DNA of 64,000 nt. Source: Taibaiella sp. Its GTDB lineage: Bacteria; Bacteroidota; Bacteroidia; Chitinophagales; Chitinophagaceae. Location: positions 186,001 to 250,000 of the forward strand of contig JAEUVV010000009.1 in NCBI GenBank assembly GCA_016786705.1, read 5' to 3'. Position numbers and translations under genes: made by a program. How positions within the stretch are numbered: position 1 is the stretch's first letter; every line of letters begins with the position of its first letter. Below are positions 18,645-28,417 of the stretch, piece after piece. Below the pieces are notes generated by a model. The model did not search any database and was not told the DNA's origin. It saw nothing but the letters and a program-made list of their open reading frames with translations.

Positions 18645-19871
18645 TTATTTTAAAAATGCAGCGGCTATCCCGGCAAACCTGTAAAAGGCCGCATCCACCT
18701 CTTGCTTATATTTATGTACTAAAGAAAAAGGATTCATATGCGAATAAGGATAGGAATAATCATCAACGATCACTTCTATTGGTATATCCCGGTAACCGCC
18801 TTTCAGGGTATTGAGTGCTTCTACAGGTGGCGCTACTTCATCCTGCTTTAAGACCAGGGCTTTAATCTGGGGGCTCAGGTTTCGCAGTAATGCTTCCCGC
18901 TCTTTCAGGAAATAGTTGTAGCGCAGCATGGTTTTAAACCAGGCTTCTTCGGGGTGATGCTCCCAGTTTTGAAAATGCGCCAGGCGTTTATCGGTAGCAA
19001 AGTTTGAGCTTAAAAGTTCTGCATAACTCCTTTGCATAGCAATGGCCGCACTCGCGTCCATAATATATTTAGACACCGGGAACATGCGGTCTATCGTCAT
19101 CCCACCGCAGAAGCAGAATAATCTGGCCTCCCTGAAATAGTCCGAAGGATTGGCCATTTTTAAAATACTGGCAAAAAAGGCCCCTATGGAATAACCGAAT
19201 AAATCAACAGTAGCTCCGGGGTCTATTTCCGGCACTTTGTTGTCCCGGATTGATCCTATCAGTTGGACCACATCTGCATAGGTCTGCAATCCCGACCAGA
19301 ATAAGCGTTGCGGAAAATACTCGAGCCGGCTGCTGATTGCCGCGTTAATAAAAGAGGAAGAAGTACTGTTCTCCGGGTATTGCATTGCCCTGTTCCTGGC
19401 AATTTCCAGCATGCGATGCTTATCACTCCAGTCTTCAGGAGCGCGGTCCATATGGAAAGCTATAGGGAAAAGGATTATCGCTTTGCCGGTTTGCCTGGCC
19501 AGCTCGTAAGCCCAGGGCAGGTATTTATCCCACCTTTTTTCATTCAGCCCGTGAAAGAACAGGATAAAACCTTTAGCGCGGTCCGGTTCTGCACTTTTAA
19601 TGATGTAATAAGAAAAAGATTGATTACAGCGGATCTCAAAATCACTTAACCCGATATCGCTTTCCTTATTGTAGCCTTTCCTGCAATCTTCAGGGAAACC
19701 CAGCTCATGGGTATTACATTGTAACTGATCACTACCGGATAAGAATAAGGCTGCTTCCCGGGATTCAAAAATATATCTTTTGATCTCTATCCCTAATTCC
19801 GGTATTACGGACTGTGTTCCGGTTTCCGGGAAATTATTTTTCAGTAAAGCATATAGCTCATAATAATGCAT
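18645..19871 (-). CDS. Alpha/beta hydrolase-like protein (DUF6051-like)
   Basis: A protein of about 408 residues from ATG 19871 (MHYYELYALLKNNFPETG). Longer in-frame starts exist at 19916 and at 20045; the last would overlap lpxB by 62 nt and adds a Cys/Arg-rich tail that looks non-native. The core has an alpha/beta-hydrolase look: GFILFFHGLNEKRWDKYLPW for the oxyanion region and DLFGYSIGAFFASI for the nucleophile elbow (Gly-Tyr-Ser-Ile-Gly). I recall a Bacteroidota family named DUF6051 with this pattern, but could not verify it. Substrate unknown. It lies in a minus-strand run with lpxB and the lipoprotein gene. Confidence 0.75.
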   Translation of the reverse strand: MHYYELYALLKNNFPETGTQSVIPELGIEIKRYIFESREAALFLSGSDQLQCNTHELGFPEDCRKGYNKESDIGLSDFEIRCNQSFSYYIIKSAEPDRAKGFILFFHGLNEKRWDKYLPWAYELARQTGKAIILFPIAFHMDRAPEDWSDKHRMLEIARNRAMQYPENSTSSSFINAAISSRLEYFPQRLFWSGLQTYADVVQLIGSIRDNKVPEIDPGATVDLFGYSIGAFFASILKMANPSDYFREARLFCFCGGMTIDRMFPVSKYIMDASAAIAMQRSYAELLSSNFATDKRLAHFQNWEHHPEEAWFKTMLRYNYFLKEREALLRNLSPQIKALVLKQDEVAPPVEALNTLKGGYRDIPIEVIVDDYSYPYSHMNPFSLVHKYKQEVDAAFYRFAGIAAAFLK

Positions 19872-19983
19872 GGAGAACAATTTTAATGGTTCGCTTACCA
19901 CAGAAAGCAATTGCATTAAAAATACAACTTTTACCAGGCTAAAGCAAAAACGGGAGCATACGATATACCTTATTTGCAGATTT

Positions 19984-21093
19984 TTATTTTTGACGGGTAG
20001 CCAGGTCAAAGACGATACCCGCGGCATTTTCAGAGGCTTTGCCATCGTGTACCAGCATTTGCCAGACTTTTGAGTAATCCGTTTGCATACGGTCTATATT
20101 ATCGCGGTTAACTGTAATATCAGCCATTGCCTGCTGCAAGCTGGACAGTGTGAAATCATTCTGCAACAACTCTACCACAGCAAGTTTGCCTAAAATAATA
20201 TTGGGTAATGCCACATATTCGGTCTTAGCCATAGCTTTTACGATTTTAAACGTTAAAGGGCTGGTCTTGTACACCACCACCTGCGGCACGCCAAGTAAAG
20301 CCGTTTCCAGTGTTGCTGTACCGGAAGCTACGATAGCAGCATCTGCTATTTTCAGGATATCATATGTTTTGCCTTTAACCAAGGACACCGCATTATTACC
20401 ATTGATAATAGCCTCATAAAGTGCTTCATTCTGTGCCGGGGCCTGCGCAATCAGCACCTCATAATCAGGCATGGTAGCAGCTACCTCCAACATCAGCGGT
20501 AATAACTTTTTGATTTCCTGAGTGCGGCTTCCCGGTAATAATGCCAGCATTTTTTTCTCTTTGGCAAGGCCGGAAGGCTTTTGCAATTCGGCTTCCATTA
20601 CTTCTATCAATGGATGCCCTACATAATGCACCGGGTAGTTATACTTCGCATAAAATGGCTTTTCAAAAGGCAGGATCACCATCATTTCATCAACATATTT
20701 GTTGATATGATGCACCCGGTTCTCTTTCCAGGCCCATACGGTAGGGGAAATATAATAAGCGGTACGGAATCCCTGCTGATGCGCCCATTTCGCGATACGC
20801 ATATTAAAGCCAGGGTAATCTACGAACAGGACCACATCGGGTTGGAATGCCTGTATATCCGATTTACAGAAAGATATATTTTTAAGAATAGTGCCCAGGT
20901 GCTTGAGTACTTCTACCAGGCCCATAAAGGCAAGGTCCCTGTAGTGTTTTACAATATCGGCACCAGCAGCATGCATCAGGTCTCCGCCCCAGGCCCTTAT
21001 CCTGGCCTCCGGATCTTTCTGTTGCAATGCCTTGATCAGGTTGGCCGCATGCAAGTCTCCGCTTGCTTCGCCTGCTATGATATAATATTTCAC
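19984..21093 (-). CDS. lpxB: Lipid-A-disaccharide synthase
   Basis: A GT19 glycosyltransferase that joins UDP-2,3-diacylglucosamine and lipid X to make the lipid A disaccharide at the inner membrane. The 369 residues are of normal length. Typical motifs are IIAGEASGDLHAANLIKAL at the N terminus, VLFVDYPGFNMRIAKWAH, YYISPTVWAWKENRVHHI and, in the nucleotide-sugar domain, LLPGSRTQEIKKLLPLM and VASGTATLETALLGVPQVV. Its gene is separate from lpxK (47.7 kb here). It follows the glycosyltransferase gene on the same strand with a 20-nt gap. Confidence 0.96.
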   Translation of the reverse strand: MKYYIIAGEASGDLHAANLIKALQQKDPEARIRAWGGDLMHAAGADIVKHYRDLAFMGLVEVLKHLGTILKNISFCKSDIQAFQPDVVLFVDYPGFNMRIAKWAHQQGFRTAYYISPTVWAWKENRVHHINKYVDEMMVILPFEKPFYAKYNYPVHYVGHPLIEVMEAELQKPSGLAKEKKMLALLPGSRTQEIKKLLPLMLEVAATMPDYEVLIAQAPAQNEALYEAIINGNNAVSLVKGKTYDILKIADAAIVASGTATLETALLGVPQVVVYKTSPLTFKIVKAMAKTEYVALPNIILGKLAVVELLQNDFTLSSLQQAMADITVNRDNIDRMQTDYSKVWQMLVHDGKASENAAGIVFDLATRQK

Positions 21094-21113
21094 TTAGATC
21101 AGCTTATGAACAT

Positions 21114-21911
21114 TCACTGGACGACTTCCCGGTCAATTTTATTGCGCCAGCCCCATTTATTGAAGTAATAAAGGGAGGACCTGAACCCATACCAGGTTAA
21201 TAAAGTACTTTTATGCACGCCCCCTTTGAAATCATGTACGACCACTGCCTCCGGGAAGTATGCCGTTTCCGCTATTTTCAGGATCCGCCTGCTTAGATCA
21301 GCATCTTCGGTGTACATGAAGATGCGTTCATCAAATAAACCGGCCTGTTGCAATGTAGTGCATCTCAGGAACATAAAACAGCCGGATAAGAAAGGGATAT
21401 GAAACATTGGTTTTTCATAATCCTTATCTTTATTTTCGAAAAAATAAAGCGCTTCTTCCATCCGTTTCTGCCCCAGGCCTTTCATAAAACGCCGGGCCAG
21501 CAAAATATAAGGAGTAGGATTATTTTTACAAAGATACTGAATACGACCATCAGGATAGATTATTTTTGGCATAACCAGGCCTACATGAGCATTTTCTTCC
21601 ATAAAACACCCTAAAGACTCCAGGCATTTTCCATCAAATAAAAGATCGGGGTTTAATACCACATGATAGTCCGAGCTATTCATGGTCTCCCGCATGGCCA
21701 CGTTGTGGGCTTTGCCATATCCCAGGTTTCTAGGGAAATGCATATAAATTATTCTATTGTCAAACTTGAGTTTAGAACTTATCTGATCAATTGCAGAATT
21801 ATCTATTACATAGAGTTGCGTCACTTTCTTACTTTGCAAAAAAGACTTACACACCTGCAATACTTCAGTCAATGATGTATTATATGTTACAATAGAACCT
21901 GTTATCTTCAT
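21114..21911 (-). CDS. Family 2 glycosyltransferase (rhamnosyltransferase-like)
   Basis: A 265-residue GT-A fold enzyme from ATG 21911 (MKITGSIVTYNTSL); an upstream ATG at 21941 would add ten residues not expected in the family. Visible motifs: LYVIDNSA, NLGYGKAHNVAM, the metal-binding VVLNPDLLF, and FDERIFMYTEDADLSRRIL (ED acidic acceptor region). The pattern resembles dTDP-rhamnosyltransferases of O-antigen or capsule synthesis. Acceptor unknown. Its position directly upstream of lpxB suggests a role in the envelope. Confidence 0.9.
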   Translation of the reverse strand: MKITGSIVTYNTSLTEVLQVCKSFLQSKKVTQLYVIDNSAIDQISSKLKFDNRIIYMHFPRNLGYGKAHNVAMRETMNSSDYHVVLNPDLLFDGKCLESLGCFMEENAHVGLVMPKIIYPDGRIQYLCKNNPTPYILLARRFMKGLGQKRMEEALYFFENKDKDYEKPMFHIPFLSGCFMFLRCTTLQQAGLFDERIFMYTEDADLSRRILKIAETAYFPEAVVVHDFKGGVHKSTLLTWYGFRSSLYYFNKWGWRNKIDREVVQ

Positions 21912-22380
21912 AAATAAACAAATCGGCCTGCCGGCTAACACACTTCAATACTGCTCCAGTATCAATAGCCCATCAAGCCCATTCAATACTTTTCGCATCA
22001 TAATGATGCCTATTACAAACCGGACATTAAAAAACATCCATTTATACCTTTGCTGAAACAAGGTCTTTATACCTTACAGTTTCAATCATCCCGGATTTCA
22101 TCTTCTATACAACAAGACGCTCAAACTATATTATTTCTTATTAAGGCAGCGCAAATATACAAAAGTATAGCATTAAGAGCCTGACAATATTATAACTAGA
22201 AAACGCTAAGCTTTTAACAATTATTATAACAATATTATCTTTTTTTCTCCGTTGTACTACCTGCGGGCTCTGTTAAATTCTTTATAAGCAGCTTGTCATG
22301 CATAACATTAGCTTAACTTTGCCTGTATATAACCTCTGACGCGACTACATAATATATAGATTACGTAAAGCACCTTACTC
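21912..22380. other. Divergent AT-rich intergenic region
   Basis: A 469-bp spacer between the minus-strand glycosyltransferase gene and the plus-strand PHP phosphatase gene. It holds a small perfect palindrome, GCATCA-TAA-TGATGC (21995-22009), which could be an operator, and a good plus-strand promoter near the right end (listed separately). No RNA gene seen. Confidence 0.5.
22293..22321 (+). promoter_or_regulatory. Bacteroidota-type promoter of the PHP phosphatase gene
   Basis: TTG at 22293-22295 and TAACTTTG at 22314-22321 are 18 nt apart, matching the -33 and TAnnTTTG -7 elements. The predicted leader is about 50 nt. Confidence 0.6.
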
Positions 22381-23139
22381 ATGTTTTCCATCTTTAAAAA
22401 AAATAAAAAAATAAACGTAAACTTCGCCGCGTTTTTAGGCCAGGATATGCACTCCCATATTCTACCGGGTATTGACGACGGCGCGCCGGACACCGATACT
22501 TCCATCGCGCTGATACGGGGTATGATGAGCGCCGGTATCAAAAATTTTATTGGCACGCCACATATTATGGCGGATATTCACCGCAACACCCGGGAAACGA
22601 TTACTGCCGCTTACGACAAATTACAAAAAGCGCTTATTGCAAACAACATGAACATTAATGTAAAGTTTGCCGCGGAATATATGATTGATGAAGGTTTCCC
22701 TGATCATTTAAAAGCAGGTAACCTCCTTACTGTTTTTGACAATAAAATACTTGTTGAAACGCCTTTTTATCACGAGCCCATTGATATAGAGGATGTACTT
22801 TTCCAGATCGAAACAGCCGGCTATCAAGCGATCCTGGCACATCCCGAAAGGTATCACTTTATCGACGATAAACTTAAAGTATTGGATAAATATCTGGACC
22901 GTGATATTGCTTTACAGCTCAACATTTTATCCTTAAGCGGCTATTATGGCAGCAGGGAAAAAGAAGTGGCTAACAGGCTCCTGGATGCCGGACTATACCG
23001 CTTTGTAGGCAGTGACTTGCACCATGGCCGGCACCTGAACCGTATCACTAATATGGTACTGGACCGGAAAGTGGTGGACAAGCTGGAAAAGCTGGCCTGG
23101 GAGAATCAGCAAATCAGAGATTTTGTTCCGAGTGTATAA
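22381..23139 (+). CDS. CpsB/YwqE-type PHP-domain tyrosine phosphatase
   Basis: A 252-residue metal-dependent phosphatase. The PHP domain ligands include DMHSHILPGIDDG (His24, His26), a second cluster near GTPHIMADIHRN, AHPERYHFI and GSDLHHGRHL. Enzymes of this class (CpsB, YwqE, CapC) remove phosphate from tyrosine kinases that control capsule and exopolysaccharide export. No cognate Wzc-like kinase is in the window, so its partner is unknown. It overlaps the convergent deacetylase-like gene by 26 nt at the 3' ends. A promoter lies about 60 nt upstream. Confidence 0.9.
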   Translation: MFSIFKKNKKINVNFAAFLGQDMHSHILPGIDDGAPDTDTSIALIRGMMSAGIKNFIGTPHIMADIHRNTRETITAAYDKLQKALIANNMNINVKFAAEYMIDEGFPDHLKAGNLLTVFDNKILVETPFYHEPIDIEDVLFQIETAGYQAILAHPERYHFIDDKLKVLDKYLDRDIALQLNILSLSGYYGSREKEVANRLLDAGLYRFVGSDLHHGRHLNRITNMVLDRKVVDKLEKLAWENQQIRDFVPSV

Positions 23140-24448
23140 GTTCTATCATTTTTTGATAAAACTTATACCAGCCTTTATGCTCCCTACCTGATCCCAGGTT
23201 GTTGTTATGGAAGATGCTTATCAATTTACCCCGGCTTTGCTTAAGGGTAAAAACAAGGCGTTCCAACTCCGCATAGGCCTCGGTTTTCGAATTATTGTAA
23301 TGATTTATAGCAGTGGTTTCCATAAAACAAAAGGGATGCACTCTTAATTCAGATTTTGTTTCGTTAGAAAGATCATACCACATAAAGGACCTGGACGTGC
23401 CTGCCCTGAAGCCGTTTACAGCAGGGTAGCCCATGGAATAATCGTTTTGAATACCCATACTTTCCAGTTGCCGGTAAGTATCCGGCAGGCTCATTTTAAT
23501 ATAATGTTGCCTGGATTTCCAAACCGGTTTATCCAGGATGCTTTCTAATGTATGCAATTCTTTCTCCATTACAGATTGCTGTAAATAAGAACCGTAAGAA
23601 GGGTGCAAACCGACCTGGGCATGTGTGGAAGTATGCCTGATTAAAGCCTGCATCTCTGGATGAGCCGGGCTGATATTGCGGTCGTAAGTACCGTTAGCAC
23701 CCACCAGGAAGAAATAAACAGGCTGTAAACCATAATACTGCTGCAGGTCTTCCATCCACTTAAACGCGTCGTAAGGGTCCTGTCTTCCCGATGAAGCTAC
23801 CAGTATACGGTCGAAAAACCAGCCAATCCGAAGTCTCAGCAGGTCTCTTAAAGCCCCGCCAATATTTTGCTTCCTGGGCTTGTTCTTGTAAGCCCAGGCA
23901 ATGTCGATATCGTAAGTGGGTTGAAATTCAAATGATTGCTGGGGTAATAATAGTTTAAATTTCTTTTCGAGGATACTTCTCAGGGCATTGATCCACTCAT
24001 CCACTACCGGTTGCTGGATAAAGGCATATTGAAAGGCAGCCGAATTGCTATGCAGGTACCTGCCGTGACCATCCTTTTTATGCGGGAGGTATTCCTCGTA
24101 CCTGGATATAAGGTAAAAGACGGCAGAAAAGATATCAAAGGGAATAAGCGCTCCAGGCTGGTTATAAAACAATACGGTACTCTTCTTCCACCTGTTGATA
24201 TTCAGTTGCTGAACGGTTTCCCCTACCTCATAGATCAGGCGATGAGGCCGTACCAGGATATCTTCCACACCGATACGCTTTTCAGAATAGTTGATTTTCA
24301 AGCCATCATAAGCCTTCCAGTGCGCCACATCATAGGTGACCCGGAAGTCCATCTGCAACTGCTCCTGGAAGATCCACTCCAACACGTACTGAAGCCGATG
24401 GCTGATCTGCTCACAATAAATAAGTACCTGGTGCTGGAATGCGGACAT
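23114..24448 (-). CDS. Polysaccharide deacetylase-family-like protein
   Basis: A 444-residue cytoplasmic protein with no signal peptide. It resembles a Bacteroidota family annotated as polysaccharide deacetylase family (with an N-terminal DUF7033-type domain, from memory). The first ~130 residues form the family-specific part; FQPTYDIDIAWAYKNKPR near residue 170 holds the Asp-Ile-Asp that replaces the NodB first motif, and GLHPSYGSYL and SRQHYIKM match later NodB motifs. Whether it is an active deacetylase is uncertain. It is convergent with the PHP phosphatase gene, overlapping its last 26 nt, which suggests a shared polysaccharide theme. Confidence 0.78.
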   Translation of the reverse strand: MSAFQHQVLIYCEQISHRLQYVLEWIFQEQLQMDFRVTYDVAHWKAYDGLKINYSEKRIGVEDILVRPHRLIYEVGETVQQLNINRWKKSTVLFYNQPGALIPFDIFSAVFYLISRYEEYLPHKKDGHGRYLHSNSAAFQYAFIQQPVVDEWINALRSILEKKFKLLLPQQSFEFQPTYDIDIAWAYKNKPRKQNIGGALRDLLRLRIGWFFDRILVASSGRQDPYDAFKWMEDLQQYYGLQPVYFFLVGANGTYDRNISPAHPEMQALIRHTSTHAQVGLHPSYGSYLQQSVMEKELHTLESILDKPVWKSRQHYIKMSLPDTYRQLESMGIQNDYSMGYPAVNGFRAGTSRSFMWYDLSNETKSELRVHPFCFMETTAINHYNNSKTEAYAELERLVFTLKQSRGKLISIFHNNNLGSGREHKGWYKFYQKMIELIHSEQNL

Positions 24449-24476
24449 ATTGAAGTGGGATTAATGGTTAAACCGG

Positions 24477-25475
24477 TCAGGTAAGCTCGGCATTCGCCTC
24501 TGCCAGGCCGACAATGCTCTCTTTTAAAATAGTATTTACTTCATCCAGGGTTGCCGCGTTCACGAGGCGCATACGGTATTCTTTGGCATTTCTCAGGCCT
24601 TTAAAGTAGGTCGCGTAGTGGCGGCGCATCTCTAATATGCCCAGCTTCTCTCCTTTCCATTCACAGGATTTCTCCACATGTTTCCCGCAAACCTTTATCC
24701 GCTCTTCAACAGTAGGTGGCGGTAAAATTTCACCGGTGGCAAAATAATGCTTCACCTCACGGAAAAACCAGGGATAACCGATAGCTGCACGGCCGATCAT
24801 AATGCCATCCACCCCATACCTGTTCTTATACTCCAGGGCTTTTTGCGGACTGTCTATATCGCCGTTCCCGAAAATAGGTATTCTTATCCTTTGATTGTTC
24901 TTTACTTTAGCAATAAGGGTCCAGTCGGCCTCTCCTTTATACATCTGCATCCGGGTGCGCCCGTGTATGGATAGCGCTTTAATCCCTGCATCCTGCAGGC
25001 GCTCAGCCACTTCCTCGATATTCTTGGTACTTTCATCCCAACCCAGCCTTGTTTTTACCGTAACCGGTAAATCGGTCGAGTCTACGACCGCTTTGGTCAG
25101 CTGGATCATTTTAGGAATATCTTTCAGAATTCCGGCGCCGGCGCCTTTACATACTACTTTTTTAACCGGGCAGCCAAAATTAATATCGATCAGGTCGGGA
25201 TTGGTAGCGGCGCATATTTTAGCCGACAAGGCCATAGCCTCTTCATCCCCCCCAAATATCTGGATACCGATGGGACGTTCATAATCAAATATATCCAGTT
25301 TCTGGCGGCTTTTGATCGCATCGCGGATCAGGCCTTCAGAGGATATGAATTCGGTGTACATAAAATCCACACCCTGCTCTTTGCACACTGCACGAAAAGG
25401 CGGATCGCTCACGTCCTCCATAGGAGCGAGCAATAGAGGAAATTCGCCTAATTCTATATTGCCAATTTTCACCAT
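24477..25475 (-). CDS. dusB: tRNA-dihydrouridine synthase
   Basis: An FMN enzyme that reduces uridine to dihydrouridine in tRNA D-loops. From ATG 25475 (MVKIGNIELGEFPLLLAPMEDVSD) it has 332 residues; the ATG seven codons upstream is less likely. Motifs: LLLAPMEDVSDPPFR, IDINFGCPVKKVVCKGAGAGIL with the catalytic Cys, TVKTRLGWD and GDIDSPQKALEYKNRYGVDGIMIGRAAI in pieces. Substrate class DusB is by overall similarity and gene naming habit. It lies 28 nt upstream of the deacetylase-like gene on the same strand. Confidence 0.93.
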   Translation of the reverse strand: MVKIGNIELGEFPLLLAPMEDVSDPPFRAVCKEQGVDFMYTEFISSEGLIRDAIKSRQKLDIFDYERPIGIQIFGGDEEAMALSAKICAATNPDLIDINFGCPVKKVVCKGAGAGILKDIPKMIQLTKAVVDSTDLPVTVKTRLGWDESTKNIEEVAERLQDAGIKALSIHGRTRMQMYKGEADWTLIAKVKNNQRIRIPIFGNGDIDSPQKALEYKNRYGVDGIMIGRAAIGYPWFFREVKHYFATGEILPPPTVEERIKVCGKHVEKSCEWKGEKLGILEMRRHYATYFKGLRNAKEYRMRLVNAATLDEVNTILKESIVGLAEANAELT

Positions 25476-25610
25476 AAGAATTGCAAAGTTACGCAATTAG
25501 CAAATTAGTGAATTTGTAAAATTGTGTGTTCTCTTAAAAACATTAATACACGTTACTTAAAGTTTAAAAGATTCCCATTAATATTGCAGCTTAAATTTTA
25601 TACATCTTAT

Positions 25611-26072
25611 ATGGAACAAGAAGCTTACATTGAAGAGGAAGCAATTTTTGAAACGGACCTGCAATTAGATATGGAAAGCAGGACTTACCTAAAGGAGGCA
25701 GCAAAATGGGCCAGGTTTCTGGGTATTTTAGGGTTTATTGGCAGTGGATTCATACTGCTGGCCATACTGATCATCTGGTATAGCAGCAGCCAGGCTTTTG
25801 GCTTATTGGGCAACAGCAGCCTAGCGCTGGCTTCAATGGGCATGGGCATTTTGATATTCATATACCTCCTGCTTGCCGTAATAAGCTTTTTGGTTGCTTT
25901 GTTTACTTTCCGGTTCGGACAACGCACTTCCCGGGCTTTACTTAATGACCAGCAAATGGATCTAAAATCAGGATTATCTAATTTAAGGTTTATTTTCCGG
26001 ACCTATGGTATTATGGCCATTACTTATATTTCCATCATGATCCTGGCTATGATATTTGGCGCACTATCTTAA
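25611..26072 (+). CDS. Small membrane protein (DUF5362-like)
   Basis: A 153-residue protein from ATG 25611 (MEQEAYIEEEAIFETDLQ); an upstream in-frame ATG at 25524 lies in AT-rich spacer and is unlikely. An acidic N terminus (about 1-35) is followed by three or four hydrophobic helices (about 37-60, 75-100 and 128-150) and a conserved-looking cytoplasmic FRFGQRTSRALLNDQ. The pattern matches a Bacteroidota family I recall as DUF5362; function unknown. It is followed by a strong terminator and convergent with ispG. Confidence 0.78.
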   Translation: MEQEAYIEEEAIFETDLQLDMESRTYLKEAAKWARFLGILGFIGSGFILLAILIIWYSSSQAFGLLGNSSLALASMGMGILIFIYLLLAVISFLVALFTFRFGQRTSRALLNDQQMDLKSGLSNLRFIFRTYGIMAITYISIMILAMIFGALS

Positions 26073-26085
26073 TGACTCCCTGTGC

Positions 26086-26134
26086 AAAAGCAAATGCCTG
26101 CATGAACCATTAGTAATGCAGGCATTTGCTTTTT
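26086..26134. terminator. Bidirectional terminator between DUF5362 gene and ispG
   Basis: AAAAGCAAATGCCTGCAT (26086-26103) pairs perfectly with 26116/26117-26134, an 18-bp stem flanked by T-run on the plus strand and A-rich on the other. It lies between convergent genes. Confidence 0.9.
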
Positions 26135-26202
26135 TCCGGTACGCTGAAAGCAAAAATCACTGTCGGGACACCGGATGAAGACCATTAAAAGTCTAAAATC
26201 TT

Positions 26203-28185
26203 CTACTCCCTTTCCACCCAGGCCCCGTTATCTTTAATCAACTGGATCAGCTCTTCTACCGCTACCTCGCTGTCTACATTACGCTTCACGACCTCCTGGC
26301 CTTTGTATAAGGTGATCTTACCCACACCTGAACCTACATAACCGAAATCGGCATCCGCCATCTCGCCGGGCCCGTTTACGATACAACCCATGATACCGAT
26401 CTTCAGCCCTTTCAAATGATAGGTGGCCGCACGGATTTTAGCCGTGGTTTCCTGTAATTCAAATAAAGTACGGCCACAGCTCGGACAGGAAATATATTCT
26501 GTTTTGGAAATACGCGTACGGGTGGCCTGCAGGATGCCAAAAGCGGCATCGTTCAACAGTTTTTCTATATTTTCTCCGGCTAATGCGTCATAAGCCTGCT
26601 GTTTTACGCCTAATGACAAGCCATCTCCAAAACCATCTATCAGTAAAGCCCCGCACTCCGTGGCAAAATGGATCAGGTGCTCATCTGCCGTTTGCCAATA
26701 AGAGTCATTCATCAGGATAACCGGATGTTCCAGTCCCATTTCCATTAAAGCGATGCCCATACGGCGTATGGCCTGCATGGCATTTTTATGCTCCGAGCTC
26801 AGGCAGAACACGACCGTTTTATCGCCTTTGAGCAATTTAAGGTCTTCGGTATTAAACGGGAACTCACTACTATAGCAATCGATCATTACGAAATTGATCC
26901 GGCTGCTCTTATCCGTTGCCTGTAAATAATCTTCTAATAAAAAGATAGGAAAATTGTCTTTTTTTTGTGCTGCTGCCTGCTTTTGCCAGGCCTCCGACCA
27001 GGTAATGACTTTAAGCGTACCAGGAATAGCGAATCCCAGTCCGGGATCATTCACAAAAATATAATCGGCTGCCGCATCCGCTATCTGCCATTTATCCAGC
27101 GCTTCTGAATAGTTGTACCCGATTGCGGATAAAGCATAAGGAGATTTTTCACCTTTATATTTTGAGTAATCGGCAATCACGACAGGTACCTGCTGCCCGC
27201 CGATATTTTCAACCGCGAAAGTAGGCCTGCGTTTATACTCAAAAGGGTTATAGGTCAGCTTCTGGATGGCCGGTATATGCGCCTCGCTCAAGTTGTAAGG
27301 ATTGGTTTCATAACGCTTCACCAGGTCCCGGCACACGGGGATTTCGAATTCCGGATCTTCCGTAAGGGATACCCTTACCGTATCGCCGATACCATCCTCC
27401 AGCAAGGTGCCGATGCCTACCGCACTTTTAATGCGGCCATCTTCTCCATCACCGGCCTCGGTCACCCCCAGGTGTAAAGGATAACACATGCCAAACTCTT
27501 CGTTCATAGTCTTAACCAGTAGCCGGTAAGCATGCACCATAACCTGTGGATTGCTCGACTTCATAGAGATGACCAGGTTATGAAAGTCCTGTGCACGTGC
27601 GATCCGCAGGAATTCCATTGCGCTCTCCACCATACCGGTATGTGTATCGCCATAGCGGCTCATGATACGGTCGCTTAAAGATCCATGATTGGTACCTATA
27701 CGGATAGCGGTACCATATTGTTTACAAATATCCAGCAATGGAATAAACTTCTTAGCGATCCGGTCCAGCTCTTCCTGGTATTCCTCATCCGTATAAGTAA
27801 TACTTTCAAACTTTTTTTTGTCTACATAATTGCCGGGGTTAACGCGCACTTTCTGGATCAGGCGTGCCGCTATTTCCGCCGCGTTAGGCGTGTAATGAAT
27901 ATCGGCTACCAGGGGTACCTGATAACCCGCGGCCTCAATCCCGGCCCTGATATTAGCCAGGTTCTCAGCCTCTTTTTTCGAAGGCGCGGTAATACGCACC
28001 AGCTCTGCGCCCGCTTTGATACAAGAAATCGTTTCTGCTACAGAACCTTCGGTATCCATAGTATCCTTGGTAGTCATGGTCTGCAGGCGAATAGGATGCC
28101 CGTTGCCGATGCGCAAGCCGCCTACATTTACTTCAACAGTGGGTAATCTTTTATAGGAGATCAGGGAGCTGGAATAAAATTGCAT
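26203..28185 (-). CDS. ispG: 4-hydroxy-3-methylbut-2-enyl-diphosphate synthase, long form
   Basis: The 4Fe-4S enzyme of the penultimate step of the MEP isoprenoid pathway. At 660 residues it is the long form seen in Bacteroidota, Chlamydiae and plants, which carries an extra central domain (here about 270-560) between the TIM barrel and the cluster domain; the E. coli form is about 370. The N-terminal barrel shows VNVGGLRIGNGHPIRLQTMT and LVADIHYTPNAA. The C-terminal cluster domain has CPSCGRTLFELQ and GIMGCIVNGPGEMADADFGYVG, supplying the three cysteines and glutamate. It appears monocistronic. Confidence 0.96.
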   Translation of the reverse strand: MQFYSSSLISYKRLPTVEVNVGGLRIGNGHPIRLQTMTTKDTMDTEGSVAETISCIKAGAELVRITAPSKKEAENLANIRAGIEAAGYQVPLVADIHYTPNAAEIAARLIQKVRVNPGNYVDKKKFESITYTDEEYQEELDRIAKKFIPLLDICKQYGTAIRIGTNHGSLSDRIMSRYGDTHTGMVESAMEFLRIARAQDFHNLVISMKSSNPQVMVHAYRLLVKTMNEEFGMCYPLHLGVTEAGDGEDGRIKSAVGIGTLLEDGIGDTVRVSLTEDPEFEIPVCRDLVKRYETNPYNLSEAHIPAIQKLTYNPFEYKRRPTFAVENIGGQQVPVVIADYSKYKGEKSPYALSAIGYNYSEALDKWQIADAAADYIFVNDPGLGFAIPGTLKVITWSEAWQKQAAAQKKDNFPIFLLEDYLQATDKSSRINFVMIDCYSSEFPFNTEDLKLLKGDKTVVFCLSSEHKNAMQAIRRMGIALMEMGLEHPVILMNDSYWQTADEHLIHFATECGALLIDGFGDGLSLGVKQQAYDALAGENIEKLLNDAAFGILQATRTRISKTEYISCPSCGRTLFELQETTAKIRAATYHLKGLKIGIMGCIVNGPGEMADADFGYVGSGVGKITLYKGQEVVKRNVDSEVAVEELIQLIKDNGAWVERE

Positions 28186-28417
28186 ACAGCAAAATTAGGA
28201 TAATTTTTGATCTGCCGGTTTGATAATTAGAGAATAAGGAAAGGCTAAATGGAGACTTGTACACATAGGTATTCCTGGCGATAAGCATTAGTCACTCCAT
28301 TCATTAAATTACCTAACTGACTGACTACAAAACACTTGCTCATTATTAATATACAACAATAATACCAACTAGGTCTTTATTACACCTGTCTTAACTAATG
28401 AGCAAACCCAATCTATT

